Assembly (NCBI GenBank): GCA_035610365.1 | Contig: CM069435.1 | Coordinates: forward strand, 83,609,389 to 83,673,388 | Reading direction: 5' to 3' | Length of the DNA: 64,000 bases | From: Aquatica leii | Lineage: Eukaryota; Arthropoda; Insecta; Coleoptera; Lampyridae | In this document: positions 33,976 to 43,929 of the stretch, one piece after another | Position numbering within the stretch: position 1 is the first letter of the stretch | How the letters are laid out: each line of letters opens with the position of its first letter | Notes under the pieces: generated by a model | What the model saw: only the letters and a program-made list of their open reading frames with translations | What the model was told of the DNA's origin: nothing | Databases searched by the model: none | Made by a program: the position numbers and the translations under genes

Positions 33976-35087
33976 TAGTGATACACGACACCGTGCCTGG
34001 TGGTACTCAAAAAAAAAATGAAACCAAATTGTTTTTTCTAATAATTCTAAAAATAAAATATTTTAAAATTAAGAGAAAAAAAACAATTTGTTGTTTCATA
34101 AAATCTACATATAAAAAGAAATAACAATTATTTTACACATACTGAGCACAATTCAGCATACTAGTAATATTTGATTGATAGTCTTCGTAAAATAAATGAG
34201 GGAAAAAAGAAATTGTTTTTAGGGCACAAAATAGCACATACTGAACACAATTCAGCACAATAGTAATTTTTTAGTTTATCAAAAAAAGTGGGACTAACAA
34301 CAAGCAAGTAATGGATATTTGCATATCTAGTATATTAACTTCTAAAAAGAAATTAGAAAATGAAAGTGATAGCGTAGAATAATTTTAACAGGAAATTACC
34401 ATCTCAACATTTCAAGAAATCTTGTATATCGAAAAAATGAGAACTTTATTGAATCAAGAGAAAATGTGCTAAATACGTGTTTTCTTATTATAACGTTTTT
34501 ACTATTAAATTAATGACAATACATTATTTTTTCAAAAATTGACAAATTATCTATAACATGTCATTTTAGTTGTTATTGTTCCGATATAATTGTAAATTTT
34601 TTGACATTTGTGTAACTTTCGTAGATTTAATTTGATTATCACTTATATACACATTCTTGTTAAATTATGTAAGAATTATAATTTTATAACTTGAAGCACC
34701 TCAGGTAAAATGCGTATTTGTCATCATAAAATAAAAAGCGTAAAAAAATCGTGTGTTCACTTTCCAGCAATTATACGTGCTCCTTGTATAAACAAATGCT
34801 GAATTCGATATACTTACAAGATAACGAAAAATAAGATAAGACTGTCACAATAATTAGAATATAACGATATACATACAAATATTTAGCCATCTGCAAACAA
34901 ATAGATGTACCATAGTTACAAAATCTCTACAATTCATTTTCTGACTATTCTTTGGGCAGCGCTATTACAGCGCTAATCTCACAAGTGTGTTGCCGCCAAA
35001 CTAATTTCATTTGGCCGCCAGAAAAGTACCGTCCAATTTAATGCATGCGGTTGGCTATCTGTATACCTTATTTATCTGTGATAATAC

Positions 35088-35937
35088 TAACATAAATGCA
35101 TGCTTCTTGCAGTGGCGGTTTATTCCTGCATTTTACATGTGTTATTTTCATCCATAAAATTATAATTAAACTAAAGTTTAGCTTAATTAGTCAATCTCTT
35201 TAAGTAAAAACTAATTTCAAAAATTTAATAATATCAACATCAATGATAGACGCTATGCAACAATCTTAAAAAAACTGTTGTCTTACTAAATAAACAATGA
35301 AAATTATCTAACTTTATTAATAATTTAAAAAAAGTTTTTTGTTGAAATTTAAGATTCTTTTTAGCTATAAACTATACACTATCTTAAGGTTGCTATAAAT
35401 TTTCTACTTTATTTTGGATTTAATCTTGACCACTTTAAAGAATATACGAAAGTCGTATATCTTTCGCCGATTTTCTTTGTATAAAATATCTAAAAAAAAT
35501 TAATCTTTTAACATACTTTTAATAACGCAATTTTAAAGCATAAATATGTACACAAGAAAGCGTATATAAATTTATATAATTATTAATCTTTCTTCTTGAT
35601 TTATACAATCTTTGTTCAACTTAAATAATGCAATAATAGATATTTTTTTAAAAACAAAAATTCAGTAAACAACTTAGTAATGTAATTTAATTTCCGGTTT
35701 CTTCTAAATTTTTGTAATAATAATGACAGCTTACATTTCTTTATTAATTTATAAACAACGCTAACTGTAATTAAATTATTTTTTATTTTTATTTTTTATT
35801 TAAAGGAAAGTTGGTAGGTGTAAAAGTGAGGTTAGATTAGTTTGAATTTTTAATCTAATAATTTAAAGAAAACTGAATAATTTTTTTCGAAACTAAACAA
35901 AACTAACATAAGAAGTGATGAAACGTTACTATAAAAT
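35088..35937. other. Spacer, nothing recognised
   Basis: AT-rich sequence without recognisable features. Confidence 0.4.
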
Positions 35938-36067
35938 TGTATATATACCACGGTTGAGAAGTTGATTATAATTTACGCGACTTATATCCCTTGACGCTTC
36001 GCGTATCGCGTAATAATCTATCGCTTAGGTTATAATCATACCTACTCTCAACTTTGATATATTATAT
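35938..36067. repeat. Imperfect palindrome (hairpin) 3, ~130 bp
   Basis: Arms GTATATATACC..GTTGAGA...GATTATAA..TACGCGA and, read inward from the right, GTATATAATATATC..GTTGAGA..GATTATAACCTAAGCGA...TACGCG. The tip is GACGCTTCGCGTATCG. Same size and GC-rich-tip layout as hairpins 1 and 2 but different sequence. Confidence 0.65.
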
Positions 36068-36399
36068 ACTATTTTAGTGTTTTCCGCAAAGCTACATTTC
36101 GCGCTCATATAAGATTAACTTTAATTGTAATTAATTTAAAATTGTCTCACTAAATGATGTTTTTATAAAGTCTCATTAAAGGTATGATTAATTAGATTTA
36201 TTAGACTGCATTTGTTTCTCCTTACATCAAATAGTAACAAATATTAATGGATTTTAAGAAATAGCTGCAGTTAATTTCTTTTAACAACACATATTGAAAA
36301 AAAAAACGCGAGTTTCTTAAGTTCATACGTTTTGAAACAGATGGCGTCTATTAAGAAGATACTTTTGACTGTTTTGAGTACAAGATTTATAGTGTAGAC

Positions 36400-36560
36400 C
36401 TACGAAGATTTATTAGGATTTCCTATGCATTCATAAGGATGTACGCGGATTTCTTTAAAATTTTGAGAATGTACTCAGATGTATGGGGATATACTGTTAG
36501 TGATGTGAGGATTTCAAAATTTCTGAGGATTTACCGAGAAAGAACTGGAAATCTAGTTAA
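36400..36560 (+). repeat. Degenerate AGGATTT-type repeats
   Basis: Loose repeats (GAAGATTTATTAGGATTTCC, AAGGATGTACGCGGATTTC, CAGATGTATGGGGATATAC, GAGGATTTCAAAATT, GAGGATTTACCGAG). Could be an old minisatellite or element end; meaning unknown. Confidence 0.3.
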
Positions 36561-36692
36561 AAGAACGCAAGGAGAGTATGTTTTTTAATGTGACGTTTTG
36601 TGTATTAACCCTGACATTTCATTATCTACTAGTATTATTCCCACTGAAAGCGTTTAATTTTAACATTTTTGAAAACACTAACGTTTATTAAC

Positions 36693-37376
36693 AATGTCAG
36701 ATTTAAAAGTCGAAGACAAAATAAACAACATAGCTTTTAATTTTCATCGACTACTACTAATAATTTAACGTACGGCCGCTATTAGCTAATCAAGCCTGGG
36801 AGAAGATTTTATGGCCCCAAGATCAATTACTTCGACGTTTTCAACAGTGATTAATTACATCATTTACACCAAGCCAAAACAGTAAACAATACCTTTAACA
36901 ATCTCAAAACAGTTAAATTTTCTAGACGATAAAAACAAAAGAATATCACACATTTTTATCTTTTAATAAGCAATAATTTTCTAATACTCATATTCAAAAT
37001 TTAGTGTCAAATGCTTTGATAGGTGATGTTCTAAATTTACTAAGCCCGAAAACTAAAATTGATAATAACCGTTAGAATTATCTTTCAATACCTACAATAA
37101 CAAATGTAAACAAAAAAGTAAACGATGACCAAATAGAAGACGACTTAGAAACTCATTTATAACAATAAATGTTGAAAATATTTTGTGTCTGCCAATAAAA
37201 CTTAAAAATGAGAACTCCAGTGAGCACGTATTGAATATTTAGAAAAATAGCTTAGTTATAGATCTTTGTGACATTTTAAATTGATTCTTTGTGGAAGTTT
37301 ATTTAAAGCAGATCAAATATTTAACCCCGCCCTAAGTGTTATAAAAAATCATCTTTATGTTGGTTATTAGAAGATA
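36693..37376 (+). pseudogene. Unidentified coding remnant, 5' part (split by Tc1/mariner)
   Basis: Plus-strand reading gives MSDLKVEDKINNIAFNFH at 36693, later LVSNALIGDVLNLLSPKTK, SIPTITNVNKKVNDDQIEDD, KLKNENSSEHVLNI, NSLVIDLCDIL, and finally KKSSLCWLLED just before the transposon at 37377. After removing the transposon and one copy of TA the frame runs on (TRNTVSADRL) at 39591. The composition is protein-like, with acidic and hydrophilic segments, but I do not recognise the family. It may be the protein of an old mobile element or a host pseudogene. Several stops and frameshifts. Confidence 0.5.
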
Positions 37377-39588
37377 CAGTGTGTAGACTTTTACGTTGCG
37401 CGCTACCTGCACAAAACCCTGGTAAGGTCAACAATAAAGTATAATCCTTTGAAGTGATTACGAATGTATTACAGCATTTCTTTAGAAAAATACATAAGCA
37501 ATTACTGCAATCTTTTAAAATCAAGTTCTTATATATTGTCGTATACCTACACAAAAAATAAATAAAACTGGTGTATAATGTTATACTACTGAAAATACAT
37601 AAATGATTAATTATTTCTTAAAGGACAAGTTCATTTTGACTTGAATATTACTCGTTTATTTTAAAATTTGAGTTACAGCAATAACAGAGGCGTTGCATGC
37701 TTGAAAATGTGAAAACGAATACAATAAAGTGATTAGAATGGAATTATAATAAATAGAAGTGTTAATTGTATATATTTTTAAATTCTTAAACAATGAGACC
37801 TTCTTTAAGATAATGATAAAACTGAATTTCTAATAAACCAAATATTCAAGTTTTAACTAACTTTGTTACAAGAATTCGTTTATTTAAAAAAAAATATTTT
37901 ATACAAAATTTTACATAATATTAATAATTAATCCAAATAATTATTATATCCTACATATAAAAAAACCTAGTATTTGGTCCACAAACCACTCTTATCTACA
38001 CAGTCTCTTAATCTATTGAGTTTACTTATGCTTCAAAAACGTTATTTATGCTTAAGTCTTCCCACACTCGAACCACATTAGCATGTAAAGCTTCAGTAGT
38101 TCGTATATTTATATTTCTTTAAGGATCTGCGTTATTCCATCGACGAACCATTAGTGCCCAAATATTTTCAATCGGATTGAGGTCTGAAGATTTTAGCGGT
38201 CAATCGATTCGTATTATTTTTCGATGATCATCAAACCAATAACGCATTATTCGCGATCGATGCACAGAGCTATTGTCTTGAGCAAATACTGTGGCATGTG
38301 GTTCTGGATAGATGACTCGCACGTAAGAAAGCATATCATCTAAAATATCTCTATAATCCAGACCTGACATGCAGCCATTGATCCTTACTATTTCAAATGT
38401 TTCAAATTGTAACATACACAAAAGTAGTAGAAGACACAAGTTCACATCCAAAAGTGTTTAAAAAAAAAATTAAAAAAATTATTCAACACAATGCTTAATC
38501 TATTACGTCACTGCGTTACTATTTCAAAAACCTATTTTTTTCAACTCAAATGATAGTTATTCTTAAATACATTAAAGCATATAAACTTTAGTATACAAAC
38601 AATTTTACTATTAATAAGGCTAAAGAAACCTTACCCTTACTCCAAGTGTGCTTGCAATTTCTGTTGATGATTTTCTAGCATCATGCAAACCAACTGCACG
38701 TCCTCAAATTTCCAATGGATGTCCACGATTTTCCATTTTTATTAGAAGTGTGATGCTGCAGTTGTTTTTGAATATTATTTATATACGAAATGTTTTAATC
38801 TTTAAAATGATTATAATGCAATTACCTAATTACAATAGAAACAAATGCGAAATAATTCTTTTAAAAAAGATATAGTTGTTACAATTTAGTTGTTAGTGTA
38901 AATGGATTATCTAAATATATGACGAATATTTAGTCTAAAATTAACTAATCGTTTAACAATCGTATTGCACCATTCTATAGAATTAATGTATTTTTAGTAT
39001 TAAATTTGCAACGCTTTAAAAAAGAATTTATTCTTCAGCATTGCGGTAATTGTCGACGTATTATTTTGAAACCATAATAAAACCATTTTTTATGTTTATA
39101 TTTTCATTGTAATTACTCAATTGTTACTGTAAATAGAATTTTTGAATAAATAATTAATATTCAAATCTTTTTTATTTATTACAATTCCATTCTAATCACA
39201 TTATTTTCTCCGTTTTTAAAGTTTCAAGCAGGTAACGGGTAACGTAACGTCATATACATTACGTAATATTATTATCTGTGGTATTACAATATCTCAAATT
39301 TTGAAATAAATGAGTAATATTTAAGTCAAAATAAAATTGCTCTTTAAGAAATATTTAATAATTTTTGTTTTTTCAGTAGTACTAATATTATACATGGGTT
39401 TTTATTTATTTTTTGAGTAGGTATACGACAATATAAGAACTTGATTCTTAAAGATTACAGTAATTCTTTATGTATTTTTCTAAAGAAATGTTTTAACACC
39501 TTCGTAATCACTTTAAAGGATAATACTTTATTGTCGACCTTACCAGGGTTTTGTGCAGGTAGCGCGCAACGTAAAAGTCTACACACTG
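37377..39588 (-). mobile_element. Tc1/mariner element with long (~0.4 kb) inverted repeats
   Basis: 2212 bp, from CAGTGTGTAGAC to GTCTACACACTG, flanked by TA (37375-37376 and 39589-39590). The inverted repeats cover about 37377-37752 and 39178-39588; the right one has a small insertion, TAACGGGTAACGTAACG region near 39232. The interior carries a transposase remnant on the minus strand. Mirror-image open frames at 37339-37554 (minus) and 39441-39635 (plus) are simply the two repeat arms. Ends, target and coding agree on Tc1/mariner. It interrupts an older coding remnant. Confidence 0.9.
38040..38760 (-). pseudogene. Tc1/mariner transposase with internal deletion
   Basis: Minus strand. The N-terminal helix-turn-helix is at about 38740-38640 (MENRGHPLEI, GRAVGLHDARKSSTEIASTL). 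About 180 bp of non-coding sequence follows (deletion scar or intron-like; it starts GTAAGG). From about 38400 the catalytic core: NGCMSGLDYRDILDDMLSYV, YPEPHATVFAQDNSSVHRSR (second aspartate), WFDDHRKIIRIDWPLKSSDL and NPIENIWALMVRRW (third acidic residue E). The region of the first catalytic aspartate is missing. It ends with stops near 38040. Inactive. Confidence 0.82.
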
Positions 39589-39590
39589 TA

Positions 39591-39965
39591 CAAGAAATAC
39601 GGTCAGTGCAGACCGTTTGTGACGTTTTATTATAAGCAATTCTTAATTAATTTCAATCAAATGAAAAATCGACAAAATGAAATCATTTGCAACATCTTCT
39701 AAAAGTAATACGGTTATGAAATATGATGACGAAAAAAGTTTTCAAGCAGCACGCGTAATAAAAAATTGGGAGATAATACATCAACTAACAAGACATTAGA
39801 ATATTGATCAAAAATCTAAAATTTGTATGTAGTATTCTATGATGAAACTTGGTATATAAAAACTATTAAAGAAAGTATTGAATTAACAAAACTTGCAAAA
39901 CAAAAAAAAACAAAAGGATCTTTTTTGATAAAAAAAAATGATATCGTCAAAAACAAAAAAAAAGT
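39591..39965 (+). pseudogene. Unidentified coding remnant, 3' part
   Basis: Continuation of the remnant at 36693-37376: TRNTVSADRL directly after the transposon, then stop, RFI; later SFATSSKSNTVMKYDDEKSF, QAARVIKNWEIIHQL and VVFYDETWYIKTIKESIEL. The intact junction across the TA target shows that one frame existed before insertion. Family not recognised. Confidence 0.45.
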
Positions 39966-40088
39966 AAATTCTTGCGGGTCTAGGTTTTGAGTCACTTTCT
40001 TGCTTATCTTTTTAGGTAAATTATAATTATCACAAGGTTATATCTACTGCTTATAACAGAACAAAATTAGACATTTAATTTCACAGAG

Positions 40089-40207
40089 ATATTTTGGGTG
40101 TTTTATACTTTTGTTACATATCGTATAAATAATAGTCATCTACTCATCAAGCACTGAAAGTAAAGCATAACAAATATTAATGAGACGCAAAGCCTCACCC
40201 AAAATAT
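40089..40207. repeat. Inverted repeat with 12-bp arms
   Basis: ATATTTTGGGTG at 40089-40100 is inverted at 40196-40207 (CACCCAAAATAT). Beside the right arm, GAGACGCAAAGCCTC is itself a near palindrome resembling the tips of hairpins 1-3. Possibly a half-eroded member of that class. Confidence 0.5.
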
Positions 40208-41388
40208 AATGTTGGTTCTACATTTATTACTGATTTTTAAGATTATTATAATGACTTTTTTACCTGTTACATGCTCGTTCTAATATGATAACTAAATTGA
40301 AACACGTGTGCGTTTCTACTTCTTTTTTGCCGCTCTAAAGCTTTTTTCGCCTATTAGGTAACTACTTTAAAGAACGAATATTGACGTTCGGGATGTTGGC
40401 AGCACAACATTTTTTTTTTATATATTTAAAGTAATGTTATACACACAGATACAAGTAAATACGATAAATACACTTTAGGAAAATTTTTAATAAAGAAGTA
40501 ATTAAAATTTTAAAATTAATTTTCAACTATGTTTTATAAAAACGTAAAGAGATGCAAGTTATTCTCTACAAAAAAAAATATAAAATCAAAACTTAATTAA
40601 TTGATTAATTATAAAATTTGATAAGTACTTCACCTTATTTATTAATTATATAATCTAATTTCACACTCAGCTTTAAACAAATATAATTATAATCTTTTTA
40701 ACTTGAATCTTAAATTTTTTCATGTTGTTTTAATCAATTTTTATAATGCTAACATAAATGTTAATTTTAATAATTTTTACAAAATAAACTGTAACGGTTT
40801 TAAAAAAGCCTACATGCTAGGCGAAACGTAAACTAGTAAGTTTGAAAATTAAAATAATTAATTAGTAATTAATTTTTTTTATTTAACAAAACAAAAAGAC
40901 GTTGCTGTTTTATATAAATAAAATCTTCATACATAATACTAATTAAACATTATTTAAAAAACAGCTATTTTCGTTATAAAAAAAGTTAAAGAAATTTTTT
41001 TATTTAATGATTATGACAGTCAGTAGTTTAATGCAATAAATTTACACGTAACTGTGGTTTACAACATAAAACTAAATAGATAATGTAACTTTTTTTGCTA
41101 AAATTACAAAAATTGTCTATAAAAATTATTACTTTAAGCATTGTTTCTATCTAAAATATAAATATAGTAGTAGTACTATTAGTAATTAGAAATTAAGGAA
41201 GCGCGAACTTCAAATAACTTACATTTAAAAAAAACTAATTTGTTTAATTAACGATTAAAATTCTAAAACTAGCATTAAATAGAATCTTTTACCCCTGGGA
41301 ACTAGATTTGTAATTTTTTTTTCTTTAAAACGTTTATGAACAATTATCAGAAAATGTAAATATGTTTATTATTAAGTAGTAGTTAATA
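40208..41388. other. AT-rich, nothing recognised except the hammerhead-like motif
   Basis: No gene or repeat recognised. Confidence 0.4.
40808..40827 (+). ncRNA. Hammerhead-like stem II/GAAAC motif, degenerate
   Basis: GCCTA, loop CATGC, TAGGC, then GAAAC: a stem II plus second core strand of hammerhead type, as in Penelope-like ends. The first core strand (CUGAUGA) has decayed to TTTTAAAAAA. Not expected to be active. Confidence 0.35.
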
Positions 41389-41990
41389 ATGAAACATTAT
41401 TTACCTGCAATAAAAAAAGTTACTTCACAACCTACTATTATATTGAAACGTTCGAGAAGTTATTCTCAACTTCGAGAGTCTTCGCGAGGTTTTCCAGAAC
41501 GTATACCGAAAGATATAGAACATTCGAGAAAGATTTCCAAAATGTATAATTGCGGCACGAACAAACCAGAAGTTAGTTATTTCTCGTAATTCGAAAACGA
41601 CAGTGTTAAGAAGATTATTCAAGTCTAAATAAACAAGTGATTAACGCGTTTGCAATAAATCTACGGTATATAACCTTGTACGTGACTTTAATGTAAACAA
41701 GAGTTAGTGTTTAAAAAATAGAAGTTATCCGCGGACTTTATCTTCGTGTAAGTGATAGTCCTATACATAAATTATGGTGTAAGTGTTTTTATTAAATATC
41801 TTTAGATTTAGTTAGCTTGGTTAGTTTAAGCGTGTACATATTTTTAGTATAAATAAATTAGTTTTAATATTAATAACGCAACAATATGCAATAACGAACG
41901 AGTATCTAACTATAACTATAGCCAGTTAAAAATAGGATCGACGCAAGAACGCAATTTTCTTTTGGTAGCGATTAGACTACAGTGGCGTAC
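41389..41990 (+). other. Possible LTR-like regulatory region with HSE-like blocks
   Basis: Between 41446 and 41540 the sequence has repeated TTC/GAA blocks: GTTCGAGAAGTTATTCTC, TTTTCCAGAACG, ATTCGAGAAAGATTTCC. TTCGAGAA followed four bases later by TTC occurs twice. Such arrays resemble heat-shock elements, sometimes found in retrotransposon LTRs. Downstream ATAAATAAATT and a CTACAGTGGCG at 41978 could be the end of an LTR and a worn primer site. The 66-codon open frame across the GAA blocks has no known motif. Confidence 0.25.
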
Positions 41991-43391
41991 GATTATGCAT
42001 TTCAATTTCTTAACGCCACTTTTTTATTGCGCGATTGTTTATTTTAAAAAATTAGTACTCTTAAAAAATAATATATTTGCGCTGAAAGTACAGTCTCATA
42101 TAATTTATAAACAGATTTGTTCAACTAAATTGCTACTTGTATCCTTTTCAAACATATCGCATATTTAGTAGATAAGATAAGCATGTGCATCAACATAAAT
42201 TTATTCCAACAAACAACATGTTTATGTTACAAAAGAACTAATTATTAAAAATCTTAATAACCAAATTATTCATATGTATGTTTTTAATTTTTAAATGTTT
42301 TAGAATTATGATACACGCCACTAAATTTTTAGATACAATCTATTCATAAGTAATGTCGTTTGGAGATACAAGTAAACCAATGCAATTTTAGTTTCATATT
42401 ATTTAAGACTCTTTTTACAATGCGGTTTAATGATTATCAAAGTGTGGTTTTTAATACATATTCCTTCGATACATCGCTAACAAAAATGTTGGTATTACAT
42501 TAGGTACGCGAAAAGTGATTGACGTTCCCAGTCTTACGTCGGACGAAGTACAGTAGTGCAAAAAAGTAGTTCAGCTACCAGTACAATGTTGATACCTTAT
42601 CTATTCAACAATGTGATTCATATTGACCTCAAAATCTCTACGGTGTTGAACGAGGTTTAAGAGTGGTTGGTCATTTAACTTTTAGTACGTTTTTATCTCA
42701 TTTGCAATTTAGTTACAACTTCTTTTAGGATATTTTAAAAACTATTGTTTGTTTAATTTCACGTACATTTGCTAATAAAATTAAATTTGGTCTACAAATA
42801 AGCAACTTTGACTCTGAGCGAAATTGTATTAACAAACTTATGCTGTGAATTCAACATCTATCTATGCAGAAATTGATGATTATTTAAAAACATGTTGTTA
42901 AATTCTATAAAAAGTTTACGTAATCAGAAATGCAAAGAGGCTGATTCTTCAACGGCAAAAAAAGAAAGGTGAAAGCATTAAAACACTTTGTGGAAAAAAA
43001 ATTACAATAACTTAATCTATAAAATTATATTAAAGTATTAAAAAATCATATTAGATAAAGGTACACATACCGGATTAGACAAATTGGAAACATTTTCATA
43101 TCTTTTGAACCAAGCATGTTACCAAATTTATGAAATGCGCGTTTTAAATTGGGTTATTTAAGAATTTGTTTTTATCCCAAAATATGATTCATCGATGTAA
43201 TTTGTCTATAAATCTAATAATATGTTGTGTATATTCAGAAGGGATTTAATTAAAAACGCGATTCAAGTAGTGCGTACAGTATTTGAACGCTGATGTCTAG
43301 TTGATTATTTAAGTACGTCCTAACGTTATCAACAAGATCTATTTATTACTTACCTGGATTTATATTTTTGCGTTATTATAGTAAATAACGT
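41991..43391. other. 1.4 kb, nothing recognised
   Basis: AT-rich sequence; no coding motif or repeat recognised. Confidence 0.4.
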
Positions 43392-43574
43392 TTAACATAG
43401 TGTTCAAATTTATTGATAAAACAACTTGAAATGTTCAATACTACAATTTATTAAAGCAAACTAAAAATCACCGATTAGAAAAAAAATTAGCATTTCAACT
43501 CAAATCTTAACTTTCCATTCTTATATACACACTTATATGCGGTTTTCAACAAGTTTCTATTGCAGTACTCAATA
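43392..43574 (-). repeat. copia 3' LTR
   Basis: On the minus strand starts TATTGAGTACTGCAA (TGTTGAG expected) right after the polypurine tract, has TATA-like CGCATATAAG and GTATATAAG (about 43555-43520) and AATAAA signals, and ends ...CTATGTTA. The last ~90 bp match the 5' LTR at 47447-47535 (TTCAAATTTATTGATARAAC AACTTGAAATGTT). Confidence 0.75.
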
Positions 43575-43586
43575 CTCCCCTTTCTG
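43575..43586 (-). other. copia polypurine tract
   Basis: CAGAAAGGGGAG on the minus strand, directly before the 3' LTR. It is the primer for plus-strand DNA synthesis in retrotransposons. Confidence 0.7.
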
Positions 43587-43929
43587 CTGCTTTAAAATAA
43601 AACATAGTAAAAAAACTTATAACTAGGAGTACAATTCAGTATAACATTTTATATAGAAAACGTACAAATTTATTCCTACTTAAAGGCTTAGTAAACATGT
43701 CAGCAAATTATTCACTTACATTTATATATCTAACATTAACTATGCGAATTTTTATTAAGTCTCTTACAAAATGATATTTAATGTCGAGATGATCCATTCT
43801 TTTTAGTTTTGCATGAGAACTTGCGGTACGGATGATTGATTGATTATTCTCATAAATAAAAATCATATACTAAAGTTCTGAATTTAATTTGTACGATTAT
43901 TTTCTGAACCATCGAGTTTCACTTGCACA

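Larger units (their letters stand above)
32759..34325. repeat. Foldback structure with tandem-repeat arms
   Basis: The left arm (about 32759-33210) and right arm (about 34010-34325) are inverted copies. Outer ends read inward as GTTAG..., then TTTTTTGATAAACTAAAAAA, then TATTGTGCTGAATTGTG TTCAGTATGTGCTA. Within the left arm the unit (A)NTATTGTGCTGA...GTGCCG..AAACAATT...TTTTACGA...TTCGATAAAAT recurs about three times with ~140-bp period (starts near 32785, 32935, 33080); the right arm holds about two. Foldback elements have such arms. The interior, 33250-33980, holds Penelope-like sequence. Confidence 0.75.
31261..35080. mobile_element. 3.8-kb element with 31-bp inverted repeats, P/Galileo-like
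   Basis: Perfect 31-bp terminal inverted repeats at 31261-31291 and 35050-35080, starting CACAGATAAATAAGGTATAC and ending GATAGCCAAC, flanked by a perfect 7-bp duplication ATAATAC (31254-31260 and 35081-35087). P elements also have 31-bp ends starting CA with 8-bp duplications, and Galileo elements (P superfamily) make 7-bp ones, so that superfamily is the best fit; no P-type transposase was recognised. Inside lie a pogo-like relic, a foldback structure with repeat-bearing arms and a Penelope-like fragment. Perfect ends contrast with the worn interior. Confidence 0.75.

Noticed and set aside
36604-36625. TTAACCCTGACATTTC as a piggyBac end
   Set aside because: No partner end and no internal piggyBac sequence found.
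37339-37554. Open frame GFCAGSAQRKSLHTV, mirrored at 39441-39635
   Set aside because: Both are the same sequence in the two inverted-repeat arms of the Tc1/mariner element; not a gene.
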